From NCBI GenBank assembly GCA_030077755.1, contig JAQJZZ010000008.1:2108001-2172000 (forward strand): DNA of 64,000 nt, given 5' to 3'. The translations under genes and the position numbers were made by a program. Position 1 is the first letter of the stretch. Each line of letters opens with the position of its first letter. The DNA is from Filosporella fistucella (lineage: Eukaryota; Ascomycota; Leotiomycetes; Helotiales). The notes under the pieces are model-generated. The model searched no databases. It saw nothing but the letters and a program-made list of their open reading frames with translations, and was not told the origin of the DNA. Below, piece by piece: positions 37,246 through 48,946 of this stretch.

Positions 37246-37990
37246 ATGACGATCGCTGAGGAATTTGCGACGAGGAATTTCAGTAGGAACTTCTGAGAGA
37301 TTGATTGAGGGTGTATTTGGCTAATTGTGTGGTCTAGGTATTTATGGTCAATGGTAAGCACATAGCTTCATTTTGCCGCAACGAGATATACAATCGATCT
37401 TGCGACGACAACCATACAGATACTAGTGGTATAATAGAAAATGGATGGCTACTTTCAGGTGGGATGCTTGGGGAACGTTTCTTGATGGAAGAGCAGCTGC
37501 TGGTCATCCAAATAGCATTTCGAAACATATACTGACACTTGCTCGACGGCAGGACCGGAGTGATATGTATATTCCTCTGCTTTGCCCTAGGAATCTCGCA
37601 TCTCTTCCATGTTAGCATCATGATTCTCTTCGGAGCTCTATGCCTGTAAGTCCCATCACCGAGCACGAAACGTGTCCTAACGTTTCTAGCGCGAGTTCCT
37701 TTCTCATCATCTTCATCGAGATCCCACTCCTCCTTCGCATCTGTCCTACCTCTGCCAAATTCGACACCTTTATGCGTCGTTTCACGACAAATTATATGCG
37801 CGCTGGTATCTATCTTGCTATGGGCATTATTCAGTGGCTTAGTATCATCAAGGAGGCTTCTAGTTTGATTGCTGCTGCTATAATGCTCACGTTGGCTGCG
37901 GCTTTCTATGCTCTGGCTGGTGTAAAGGGACAAGGTTTCGTTGGGAGCAAGACACTTGGTGGGCAGGGTGTTGCACAAATGATCATCTAA
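37246..37990 (+). CDS. TVP18: Golgi membrane protein Tvp18
   Basis: Exons 37246-37282, 37338-37353, 37553-37645 and 37690-37990; 148 residues, the usual Tvp18 length. The second coding exon is only 16 nt and supplies IYGQW. The N-terminus MTIAEEFATRNFS is followed by four predicted membrane segments: around GVICIFLCFALGI, SIMILFGALCLASSFLIIF, MRAGIYLAMGIIQWLSI and AAAIMLTLAAAFYALAGV. The end QGFVGSKTLGGQGVAQMII is characteristic. Tvp18 resides in Tlg2-positive late Golgi compartments and is linked to vesicle traffic, with no known catalytic activity. The 199-bp third intron is unusually long for this window. Confidence 0.95.
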
Positions 37991-39830
37991 GTGGAAATGG
38001 ACGGGGTTGAAGTTGGAGGTCGACAGTAGTGGATGATTTGAAGGGAAAAAGAATCATACAGAGCACTGGAGTGATAGGAAGTGAGGCAGCTTGATTGGGA
38101 AGTAGAAAACGGTGAGCATGTGGATTGGGGCATGGCGTTTTAAGGAATTTTTGGCTGGTTGATCTGGCTGGGGTGACGAGTTTCTTATTTCATGGAAGCT
38201 TTAGGGAGTTTCAACTATTGTACTTTTATACCTCTCCCCGAGGGGCCTTTCGAGAGCTAAGCATTGTTGTTTCCCCTGGCCTAGGTTTTTATTAGTTGGG
38301 ACATAGACTCCATTCATGGAAAGGTTCGTGGAGGTATTGCTGGCGCGCCAAGTATCTTTTTCTGCCATCACGAGCATGTACAATCCAGCCCGAGGGAACT
38401 CGATCACGCAAATCTCACGAACATGACCAACTCACCGCAAGAACAGCTCGGGTGCAACATAGCCTTCTGTCATGATTGGTAGCACGAGCAACCTCATGAC
38501 TTTTCCAGATTTGCGGGGAAAAGCTGAAAACGCTAGCTGGAGACGGTTGGCTTGTTCAGGCACAAGGTCAGGCGTCATTTGACTTTTTGTGACTTGACGG
38601 CATCACCGATTTACTTTGGAGCATCTCCTGTTCATCCCATTAATATGCGGACAATTCGACATCGTGAATTTGCATCAAATTATACGGAGAAAGCGCGTGA
38701 AAAATTTTCCACGTTGCTGCTGATCATCTTGAAGATAAATAACTCATGTAAACTTGCTCTTGAGGATCAAGATTTCATCGAGACGGGTTAGCCACTATTA
38801 GTATCGAAGTGGAGATCCGTTCTGGAACTTCTGGCGGGGGGTGTTGAGTTTTGCTCCCCTGCACAGTGGTGGAACGAATCAAGTGTAGCTATTTGCGTCG
38901 AAGAATCGCCTCAGCTGTTAGTGGTCGTCGTGATCGAGTGCATTGCATTGCAGAGTGAAAAATGGAGTCGGTTTCTGGACAGTGGCCTGCTTGACATGAC
39001 TCTAGCGAGTCTGGCTTGAATAAAGAACCATAAATGGTTGCGTAGTGAGATGTAATAATGGGTTGCTGAGGTGTGAAAACTGGTGCTGTTTCTTGGTCTT
39101 GGACCTGGTGGGAGAAGTCGAGGACGACGGCAAGGAAGCCATGACCAACAGTGACGAACTTGTCCCACGAATCTCGAATCGAGGCACGCTAAATCGAAAC
39201 ACTTATAGAACCATGCAGCTGTCTGCCTCTTGTTCTGCCCTCAAATACTTGCAGTGCTCCTCTAAGAAGCTTCATTGAATTTCACTTGCTCTCAATTTCT
39301 GCCCGTTTTCTGTCTTACTTCAAATACAATCACCCAACAGCAACCCAACTACCCCATTACTTACACAACATATCCGAGCTTACGCAACTTCAATGCCCAA
39401 ACTTTGGTAAGTGCACGTTCTCATTTTCATCAGATCTTCACGTTGGGTTCCCCTGCAGCCGTTGCACAAATTGCTCGAGACAATCTGGGTCACAAAGGTC
39501 GTTGAGCCGAGCGGTCTGGTATCACAGCTGCAAGCACCAAGTCAGATCACTGCATCCATTGGCAAGCCTTATCACGTTGCCAACATACCACTCGGGACTC
39601 GATCAATCTGCAGGTTAAATGTGCAAGAAACAGCACACTCCGCCGTTTTGCATAATTCCAGAGACCACACCTTTCCGATACCATACAGGAGCTATCTTGT
39701 TATCAGCGAGCTCCCAACCGTCTCCGAGCTCGCTTCAACTTTTTGTTTGGCATGAAATACTGATGAGATAGCCAGAACCTCAGAGCCTCGTATTGTCCTT
39801 TCAGATAATTACACCATCAAAATAAACACA
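37991..39830. other. Intergenic and AIM21 leader region; no gene seen
   Basis: About 1.8 kb. Frames at 39275-39755 (+) probably lie in the 5' leader or promoter of the next gene and show no domain. GTAAGTGCACG at 39410 could be a leader-intron donor. Confidence 0.5.
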
Positions 39831-42800
39831 ATGTCGACAGCAATGCCACAAATCCCGCCCCGTCCTACTAGGACTACCCAGGAGCAAGCTGCTGCAAACA
39901 ATAGCACTCTTGGTAGCGAAATGCCAAAGATCCCACCTCGCCCGATCAACCGTCGTCTTGACCGCTCAATCTCACCTGCGCGTGAAAGCTATGCTAGATC
40001 TCCACTCAACGAAAATCCTCCCTCCGTTGGAAACCACGGCAATCACAGCAAGTCTTCCTTGTACCTCAGCGGAAGCGCCAATGCCTCGAATTCAGATCTC
40101 CCAGCTCGACCACCGAGTGTTGTCCTGCCATCAATTGGCCAGGAAGGAAATGAATATGCGGAAGTTTTCTCATCTGCGGATGATCTAGGATCGTCGCCTA
40201 CACAAACTCGCAATATTGCGAACGATCTCAAGCTTCATGCCCCGAAACCTTCTCTCCCAGTTGTGAGCGCCAAACAACGAGTCTCAACAGTCACCAGAAC
40301 CGACTCGGGACAAGCCGCAGCTTTCGGTATTGGTAAAGCTACAAGCGATGATAAGGATCCCGCTTCAAGACCATTGAAGGCAAAGGCTAGTTTTGCTAGT
40401 CAAACCTCCAGTGGAACTGAGCGTCGTCCATCAAGTGTCGAAAGCGATCATGGTATACCAGAAATTGGCCAGCGTGTGCCAATGTACCCAAATGCGGGAG
40501 ATGTACAAGCTCCATCTCCTTCGCCATTTGCACAACCATATGCACCTGGCATTGGGTTTCATAACGATGGTTCAAAGCCTAGACACCATGGCCGCAAGAC
40601 AAGTGCTCGTGGCCACGAAATTCCACCTGATGCATAGTAAGTTGCCCGATATAAACTACTTAATTAATCGCTAACATTGGCTTAGTGGCCGCTATGGACA
40701 CGGCGTCGTGCCCCATGATCGTTTCGAGAAGGCTTATTACGAAAAACATCCAGAGCTTTTCAAGAAAGAATTGGGACAATATGGTGAGGGCAGACCGGAG
40801 TGGGCCTTGAGTAGTGATGACTTGAACAAAATTGTTCGAGATACCGCTAGCCGTGGCGGACTTGGTAAGGAATACAGTTGTGTGCTTTGCACATGAATCA
40901 CCCAAAAAATCTAATAAAATCTAGGAACCTCTGGTGCTATTGGAACACCAAGTGAACAAATTGGCTTCCAAGCAAGTGAAGAATATGCTTCTCGCATGTC
41001 CTCTCCTCGCCCACAATCCAGCAGCCATCATCTTGCTCACTCGAATGCTTCGGATACACATATCGACTCTCCATTAAAACGAGAATCATTACCTTCTGAT
41101 GCCTCTGGGAAAGCTGAGTTTGAAGGCACATTATCAAGAAGTTTGAATGCGCCTTCAGATAATGCCCTGGAGAGTGAAGTCGAGGATGATGTTATTCACG
41201 TTGATACCCCCGGACATCGTACAAGCAAAATTTATGGTGGCTCAGGTCATGCCGATTCTACGGAGGATCTGGGCCCACACGCTGGCCACGGGATCGATCC
41301 TGAGAACGGTATTCACGATGAGCATGGATATGGCGCTCCTATTCTAGCATCAGATGAAGTCGCCAAAGAACCATTTGGTTGGGAACTTCAGCCAGCCGTT
41401 TCTCCCCTTAACGAACGCAGAAGCGGTTCGTACGAGGAATCAGGTCGTCATTATCGCTCTGGCAGTGCTTCTAGTGCTGGAGGCAGTAGACCTTCAAGTC
41501 GACCTGGTAGTATTCACGGGACCATTCCTGGCCTCAAACTGCCAGCCTCAGCTCATCTCGAAGACTTGGATGAATACGAACCGTTGTTCCCAGAAGATGA
41601 GAAAAATGCAACTGGTGCTCAAAAACCTCTTACGACTGCTGACAGATTGAAACGCCCTGAACTCAAAAACCGCAAATTCCCTAGCCAAGATATCTGGGAA
41701 GATACCCCTAATAGTCTCCAATATACTGCTACAGTATCGACACCCCAATTACCCGAGGAAAAAGAAGATTCGAATGAAGCACAAGAAGGCGAGACGCCCG
41801 CCCAGGCCTTTGCTCGCAGACAGGAAGAGCTCGCCGAGAAAGAGTCGCGTAATTCCGAGAGCTTTTTGCACAGAGAAACAAAACCATGGGCTCACAAGCC
41901 TCTTCTCGCCAGTGAAACCAGGCCTAATTTGGCAAAGCAGCGATTCCCCAGTCGCGATATCTGGGAGGATACTCCTGATAGTTTACAACTTCAAACCACT
42001 GTTGCTGGACCTCAAACAGACGACAAGGAAATTCTCAGTCCTCCCGAAGAACGACCTACCACAGGAGCTGTTGTGTTCCACCAGGAGAAAGCAGCTGCTG
42101 GAGTGCAACTTACAAGTGAAGAAGGTCGAGCTACGACGGGAGTTGCAGCTATCATGAAGCCTCAAATTCCAGCTCGTCCCGTAAAATCAAAGTTGTCCGA
42201 ATCGCCCGAGAAGTCACAACCCGCCATTCCAGAGCGTCCTGCCAAATCTCGACAAGTACCAATGGCTGAAGGTACTTCGCCTCCCATTCCGATGAAGACG
42301 AAGCCACAAGTCCCAGCTCGACCATCGAAACCGATCGCACGTGAGTCTTCCGAAAATCTGCCTTTGACCACCGTACCGTCGAACTCCTCAGCAAAATCTC
42401 TGGGTTCAGATACGGGCGCCGCTGCAGCGGCCAAACCCAAGCCACCCGTCCCCTCGAGACCTATGGGAAGTAAAATTGCCGCTTTACAAGGTGGTTTCAT
42501 GTCCGACTTGAACAAGCGTCTGCAACTTGGTCCCCAAGCCCCAAAGAAAGATGAACCTGCCCCCGAGGTACAGGAAGAGGTTAAAGAAAAGGCACCTTTA
42601 GCGGATGCTCGAAAGGGTCGTGCCAGAGGTCCAGCTCGGAGAGCCCCTGCCAAGAGTCCAGCTCCAGCAAGCGCAGTCACCGAAGAGAAGCCAGTTAGCC
42701 TTGTCTTCTCTTCGCCGTCGACCTTGTGGGAAATCGACCCGGATGAGGATTACGTCCATGTTAGTGCCGATCCAGAAGACGACGCAATTACGAAAGCATC

Positions 42801-43101
42801 AGAGTCAGAAACTTCGACACTTGCTACAAATACTGCTGGTCAATCATTACATGAAGCGTCAGAAATTCCCCATAGTGCTACGACATCATCTGAGCCCTCT
42901 TCTGCTGTTGAAGACCATCGTATAGCAGAGCCAGAGGTAGAGGAATTCACAGAAGTTGACGATCAGGACCTTGAGCCAGCGAAGTCGAGTCAAGAGCCCG
43001 CTGTCATCACACAAAGCACATTAGCTCCTGAACCATTAGAAGAAGAGGACCTTTCGGCGTCGACAGCCACTTTAAAACCCAGTAAGGATAATGTAGAGTA
43101 G
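39831..43101 (+). CDS. AIM21: Aim21-like actin-patch regulator
   Basis: Exons 39831-40636, 40686-40864 and 40925-43101 with 49- and 60-bp introns; phases agree, 1,053 residues. The protein is largely disordered, with many Pro-rich SH3-ligand motifs: MPQIPPRPTR and MPKIPPRPINRR at the N-terminus, then IPARPVKSK, IPERPAKSR, VPARPSKP and VPSRPMGSK. A conserved ordered block spans the first two splice junctions (YGRYGHGVVPHDRFEKAYYE, KHPELFKKELGQYGEGRPEW, LNKIVRDTASRGGLGTSGAI). Another conserved repeat is FPSQDIWEDTPNSLQ / FPSRDIWEDTPDSLQ, occurring twice. The GGFMSDLNKRLQLGPQAPKK block near residue 840 recalls the conserved C-terminal capping-protein/actin-related region of fungal Aim21. In yeast Aim21 works with Tda2 at cortical actin patches to limit barbed-end growth. 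The assignment rests on motif layout. Confidence 0.82.
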
Positions 43102-43990
43102 ATTTTGGAAACTTAATTTCCAGATACGTAGCAAGAGTGTGTCATATTGAACAATAGCATCGTTTTTACCTCAATTTTTTTCGGCATAATCCATGACTGA
43201 ATTAGTTCCATTTTTCATTTCTGAGGTGTGTGATGACTTGTTGAGACTATGATGCGCTGCTGTCTGGGTACTGACGTTTGGCAGTACTTTAGTATCTCTC
43301 GCGACTTTCCAAAGTGACGATGGCTTCATCATCAATGTAGGTAGGGCTGGACTAAGTGGGTACCTCTACCCTCAACACACACTTGACCAAGTATGAAAGG
43401 TGTCCTCGCTCTCTTTCCTCCTCCTGCTTCTACACCTTTCATCTTCCTCACTCGTCACAACTGTCGCCTGATCAACGGTTATGAAAATTTTACCTGATAA
43501 TTCATCACATGGTATGGAATTGAAGAAATATCGCATCAGAGCACCGAGTGGTTTTTTAATCCACGAAAATAGTTAGCTGTCGGTTAATTATTGGGCCCCT
43601 TATTGTACGTATCCTTTGTCGGATTATGTAGTTTGTCGTCATATCTAACATTGCGCAGCACAGTTCATTTTTGGATACTATTCCTGATTGCCGCGGTACA
43701 ATAGCTTGACCGACACTACCAATTGAGCTTGCGGTACAATCTGAGGATATATTGTACCCTAACTCTGCAGTACATGATCGCACTACTGCAATATTGGCAG
43801 TTGTTGTGGAATAATCTGAAGGCGATATCATACCTGGGTGCTACGGTACAATATTGCAACACGGCGTCACCAGCAGACTTCTGATACAATACGAGGTTAT
43901 AGAATTCCGGAGTGCTGCGGCACAAAATCGCAGCACAAAACCAACAGCAACAAGCCAGCAAATATTGCGTGCCTGAATCTTCGCGCCCGT
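43102..43990. repeat. Intergenic with scattered GCGGTACAAT-type repeats
   Basis: No gene. From about 43690 to 43940 related short words recur every ~30-60 bp: GCGGTACAATAG (43693), GCGGTACAATCT (43731), ACGGTACAATAT (43852), TGATACAATACG (43881) and TGCGGCACAAAAT (43916). GGTACAAT and ATTGTACC at 43733-43757 form a perfect 8-bp inverted pair. It looks like a degenerate repeat at the edge of the trehalase pseudogene. Confidence 0.45.
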
Positions 43991-43999
43991 AGACACACA

Positions 44000-46900
44000 A
44001 GGAACGATAGCATCACGGTTCTCTCCATCCTCGTACTCGTCGTTCTCATCCCGTTCACCTGTCTCGGTCTCCCTACCACCAACTCCCGGTCTAACATCAT
44101 TCCCGACACTCTTCCCCTCCCTCAAGATTTCCTGCTCAATCCTGATTTTAATAGCGCTGCTCTTTCTCTCTTGGAAGAGATCCTCCCAATCTCTCGGGAA
44201 GAGCAGATGAAATCAATCCTGTAAATGCGATCAAATTCAAGACGCTACAGGAGAGCGATATGCCTGGGTATATTGGGATTTCAGTGTGAATAACAAGCGC
44301 TTTTATTGATGGGATGATGCAAATATGGTGATTGGGACGACGAGTCCTATGAGCGGGGTGTGGCAGATGAGGGCTGCTCTGGGGAACGGGTAAGTGCTTC
44401 TTTTTCACTGCTCCACTATTTTGCTAGGTAGTTTCGGCTGTGATATTGTTATGCTTTTGGAATTCTTTCACTGTGCTATGAGGATGGAGATTCAGGGCAC
44501 GATATTTGTTCCAAGCCATCAGCACGCAAGTGTGTAGTGAGATTTTTGTATGTTCGAGCTTCTCCTACCATGCCTGGCAAGGGACCGCTTTTGTAGAGTG
44601 GTGGCACAAGTTGTGACATCTGTTTTGCGTTGAATTGTCTCAATTTACGAGATTATACAGTAGCTTCCATAGAAGCCGAAGCGCAATTGGAGAAGTGCTG
44701 CTTCTTGAAAATATGAGCTCCTTCTTCCCCAAACTACATCTGTTAGATGGCTTCTCGTTCCGGCGTGCCCTCCATCCCAAATACTCCAATTCACCCCTTT
44801 TCATTTGTATTCGGCGAAAGACACCAGGATAGCGAGCTGTCGATTGGTCAAGAATGGGATATTTATCTCCGTGAAGGGCAGACTGCTGTTTTTAGAAAGT
44901 TTGTAGGGATGGCTGCTAGCAGCGATTTCAGGGTGTCGAGGAAGAAACCGCTCGAAAATCATCTGTCACTGCTTTGAAAGATGGTTATGATCAATTTCTC
45001 GGCAAGCATATTCGGGAATGGAACAAGCTTATGCCTAGAACCTCAATCTTGGACTATCGTAACCTTATGACTGGCTTGTGTCCACCAATCCAGAATATCG
45101 AAAGTTGCAAATTGCGGCCGTGGCTAATCGTTACTACATCATTAAAAGCCTCATCGACCTTCGGACCGGATTTCCAGACAATTTCCGCCTACCAGTTACT
45201 GGTCTCTCATTAAGTGCCTACGGTGGCATGACTTTCTGGGACTAAGAGATGTTTGTATTTCGTGGAATAGGACGTACAAACCCAGATCTCGCGAGGCAGA
45301 TAGCAAGGTGCGGGGTCAAACAGTCCAACACGGCCAAAGCCAATGCCCAAGCCGCTAATGTGCAAAAGAAGTATAAATCCCACAGTCTTTCTGCTTTGTA
45401 TTCTTGGGCAACGGGCTCGAGGGGACAAGCAACAAGAACGGGGCCCGTCATGAACTACGAATACCATCTCAATACAGCAATTTTGCACATCATGATAGAT
45501 TACCTTGTTATGGTGGGGGATGAGGATACTTTCAGAAACGAATTCTCCCCTGTAGTGGAAGGTATTGCACACTCTCTACGACCTGGCTTGTTCGAATCTC
45601 AGCCTAGGGACTGGGTGGTCTATCATGAAATATGACAGATCCTGATGAATATCATGTGAGCCCACAGCCACTGAACAATGAGGTGTTGTGTATGCTAATT
45701 CTAGATCCAGGAATCACATAAATGATGGTGCATATACTCTCGCAACAATTTCATCGGCCCTGAATCGTACTATTGCTTTACAGCACAAGTATGGACTGTC
45801 AGCCAACGAAACTTGGGTGGATATGGCTTCACACATGAATATCCACACCACACCCGATGGTACCATTCTTGAATATGACGGCATGACGAACGATATAGTT
45901 GTCAAGCAAGCAGACGTAACTCTTCTAACATATCCTGTCAAAATGTCCGGATACTCGATGGAAAAACAAAGAGAGAATCTTTGATATTACAACGGAAAGC
46001 AGGCTCACGATCGACCAGCCAAGACAACAGCAATCGCGGCGATTGCAGAGAACTTTGTGGCAAGAACAGGGATTTTCAACCTTTACCAAACATCTCCAAG
46101 CTGAGCTGTCGAATATTCGAGCGCCATTTTGGATGAAACCGGAGCAAATAAATGAAGATACAAACGCAAATGGTGGTACAAGTCCTACTTATCCGTTCTT
46201 GACAGCCCATGGGGGAGGCATCCAGATAGAGATATATTGCTTTCCTGGACTCAAGTGATGATGAGATTCTTACTCTGCGACCAAGTCTCCCACATCCTCT
46301 CCAGCATCTCCGTATTGCGATCTTCTACCACCAGGGCAATCTCATCCAGATCAATATGAACAGTACCATTCCAACATAACTCATCTCGCAGCACAGATAT
46401 CGGGCATATTGATACATATCGAGTCAACCTGTGCCTGTTCACATCGAAGGCCGTGATCCGACTGCGAATGAAATCCTCGTCTCGCAATTTACGCTAGCTA
46501 TGAATCAGTCTATCACAGTGGACAACGATATGTACTGGAAACAACGGACGTCACCCAGAAACTTCTTGCAAGGCGAAAATACCGACGCTGCAACAAGTGC
46601 CCCTGGAATTGCCCCTGGAATTGCCCTTGGAACATACCCTCTAGCAGCAACTGATGGTGATCTCCCAATCCATTGGCAGCCAACAACTCGCGCTGCTTCT
46701 AATTTCACGATCGATACTTCGAAGGTAGAGGTCCAACTCACCGAAAGAATCAAGGCCTTTTGGGGCGAGAGAACACCTTTAAAATCTAACGTGTATATCA
46801 TGAACTCCACGAATCTTGCGGATGGGGTCAAGCTTGAGTTTTCTACCATTACACCAAGTGCTCCATATGTCGACAGCGCCTCTCTCCCTGTTGTGAATTA

Positions 46901-47135
46901 TCCTGGCAATAGCACAGAATATATCCTTTCGGATTCTACTTTCATATATTCAGGGAATTTTGTGATTTTGGAAGTCGAAGGGTGTCAAGGGTGTGGAAAT
47001 ATGTACAAGATGATAGCGAATGGAACGTTGATACAGCCTGAAGATGAGAATGGAGCGACGGTGTTGGAGTTCGAAGTTTTTGGGTTAGGACAAGGGACGG
47101 ATGTCGGGGATGTGTGGCAAGGAGATAAGAGATGA
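44000..47135 (+). pseudogene. Decayed acid trehalase (GH65, Atc1/Ath1 type)
   Basis: Collinear remains of a secreted acid trehalase are spread over three frames. An N-terminal hydrophobic segment (TVLSILVLVVLIPFTCLG, about 44010) is followed by WQMRAALGNG ending at a preserved GTAAGT donor (44390). SIGQEWDIYLREGQTA and KFVGMAASSDFR follow at 44830-44935. The catalytic barrel is next: LMPRTSILDYR, then after a frameshift near 45075 LQIAAVANRYYIIKSL and SAYGGMTFWD. A TAA at about 45243 follows directly. Beyond it lie QIARCGVKQSNTAKANAQAA, TGPVMNYEYHLNTAILH, NDGAYTLATISSALNRTIAL, LEYDGMTNDIVVKQADVTLL and an intact 234-codon C-terminal frame (46431-47135). At least one frameshift and several stops break it, and the part before 44830 seems shortened. 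The intact enzyme would split trehalose to glucose in the vacuole or cell wall; this copy should be inactive. Confidence 0.85.
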
Positions 47136-47288
47136 AGAAGCTGATACTGGTGATCTAGGGACCAGGAAAACACGCCGCTTACACAGGTAAGAGCAAGTAG
47201 GATTAAATTCTCGATGATGATGATGGGATATATGAACTCGAACTTTCACTTTGGTCATATCCCAGAAATAAATCACCGAAATCGTCAC

Positions 47289-47873
47289 TTACGGATTCTC
47301 CGATTGCTCCCTCAATTCTGCCTCCAACTTCTTCCACTCCACGACCCTCGCATACCCTTCCAACATCCCCATCGCCGCCTCATGACTCCCCTCAGCACTA
47401 AATTTCTTTCCAATACTATACGTTGAACATGCATCTCTAATAACCACCATCTCATATCCCAAATCAGAGCCATGCCGTACCGAATTATTAACACACTGCG
47501 CCCCATCCATGCCTATACAAAATACCTTCCTCTTTCTCTCTCCTCTCATCAACTCCCCCAAAACATCCCTCATCCCCTCCGCAAAAAACGCACTTCCAAC
47601 ATGTTTCACAAACACTCTCTCCCCATTTTCCGGCTTCGCACACTCATCAATTTGAAACGTATCCGGGAAACGTGACGAGATGGGGTTATTTTCTTCCACT
47701 AGATCATCGTGTTGGATATGGAGAACTGGGTAGTTATGAGCGCGGAAGAAAGATAAGATTTGGGGAACTGTGGTTGTGAGATTGGGAGTGGAGCGGGAAC
47801 CCCAGGAGGGAGAGCCGGTGACCATACCGGCTTGGATGTCGATGGAAAGGAGGATTGGGGATGGAGAAGACAT
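47289..47873 (-). CDS. Isochorismatase-like cysteine hydrolase
   Basis: Single exon. The start at 47873 (MSSPSPILLSIDIQAGM) is preferred because it begins directly at the domain; an in-frame ATG at 47921 would add 16 residues. The 194-residue domain has the catalytic triad of the superfamily: the Asp in LLSIDIQAGM, the Lys in VFVKHVGSAFF, and the Cys in GAQCVNNSVRHGSDLGYE, followed by VVIRDACSTY. Such enzymes hydrolyse isochorismate, nicotinamide or other small amides and ethers; none of these substrates can be assigned. It is convergent with the trehalase pseudogene, 153 bp away, and there is no pathway context. Confidence 0.88.
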   Translation of the reverse strand: MSSPSPILLSIDIQAGMVTGSPSWGSRSTPNLTTTVPQILSFFRAHNYPVLHIQHDDLVEENNPISSRFPDTFQIDECAKPENGERVFVKHVGSAFFAEGMRDVLGELMRGERKRKVFCIGMDGAQCVNNSVRHGSDLGYEMVVIRDACSTYSIGKKFSAEGSHEAAMGMLEGYARVVEWKKLEAELREQSENP

Positions 47874-48946
47874 TGTGAGAGGTTTTATATGGGGACTTGG
47901 GGGATAGGGAGGAAGGAACATCGACCTTGAGGGATGCTACGAGGTGAGCGCGGTATCACGTGTTGGCGGGGTAATATTGTACCACGCTGACCGCAAGATT
48001 TCGAGGAGACGCGCTGAGTCCATATCGAATAGCTGCTTCTGTTGAGCATTGGGGGTACTCCCATGTAAGAACTTTCAAAAATATAATCTAGGTGACCAAC
48101 ATTTGCGTTAGTGATATATTATATATCATAAAAAGCTGAAAACAAACTAAAATTAGGAAAAGAAGTCCTGCCGCTTCTCGAGTATAGAAGTGAAATGTAA
48201 AGCACAAAGTAACTCGAATACCTCGCTCTCTGATAGAGGTTCATGACATATGGATCCCGAGGCGCAGAAAGAGTTGACCAAATACAAAGCAACAACTTTT
48301 CTTTCTACTGGAAAATGAAGCAGAAACGAAAATCCAAAACTCCTTGGTTCAAAATGGCAAACTCTACCGTCTCCTCTAAGTTGGGTACAGCTTAAAAATT
48401 CAACCTACTATAGGAACTTCATAGCTCTAATAGTCTTTGTGATTTCCTCAGTCGAAACTTGTGGTGTTCCACCCAGCCGCTTACCTATGTCGATATGTGT
48501 GCTTGATGATACCCAAATGGCTATGCGAGAATGCTGTACTAGCCTTGAGTGATAGGTGGTCACAACAAAACGGAGCATATATTTCTCTGAAAGACGAGAA
48601 GATTTGGACGGTCAAGGGAATAGTATCAGCGCTGTGCGTTCGTCAAACATGGATGTATAATAGTTTTCTCTCTGGAAATCGGAGATGAATCTGGATTTCG
48701 AGTGGAAACTGCTATCAATGATGATCCTTGGTCTGAGGTTTTAGAGGCCTCTTGATCCCTCAGGTGAAACAGTTTGCCGAGCTATCGGTGGCCAGGCAAG
48801 AATATGCAGAGAGCACAGAACACCTAAGGCATAATTGTCATCACCGGATGCGAGTAAAAACAGTAATAAAGTGAAACCCGTGGGCTCTTAATGCTTCTAA
48901 GCCGCACGCAGCTTTCCTTCATATCAATACAACCAATCCTAACCTT
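47874..48946. other. Intergenic; no gene seen
   Basis: About 1.1 kb. AT-rich 48060-48160 and the frame at 48461-48688 show no recognisable feature. Confidence 0.55.

Noticed and set aside
45249..45635. Stand-alone 128-codon gene
   Set aside because: Its translation is the middle of a GH65 trehalase catalytic domain and is preceded by an in-frame stop, so it is a pseudogene segment.
46431..47135. Independent 234-residue secreted-protein gene
   Set aside because: It matches the C-terminal region of acid trehalase and is collinear with upstream fragments; it has no signal peptide of its own.
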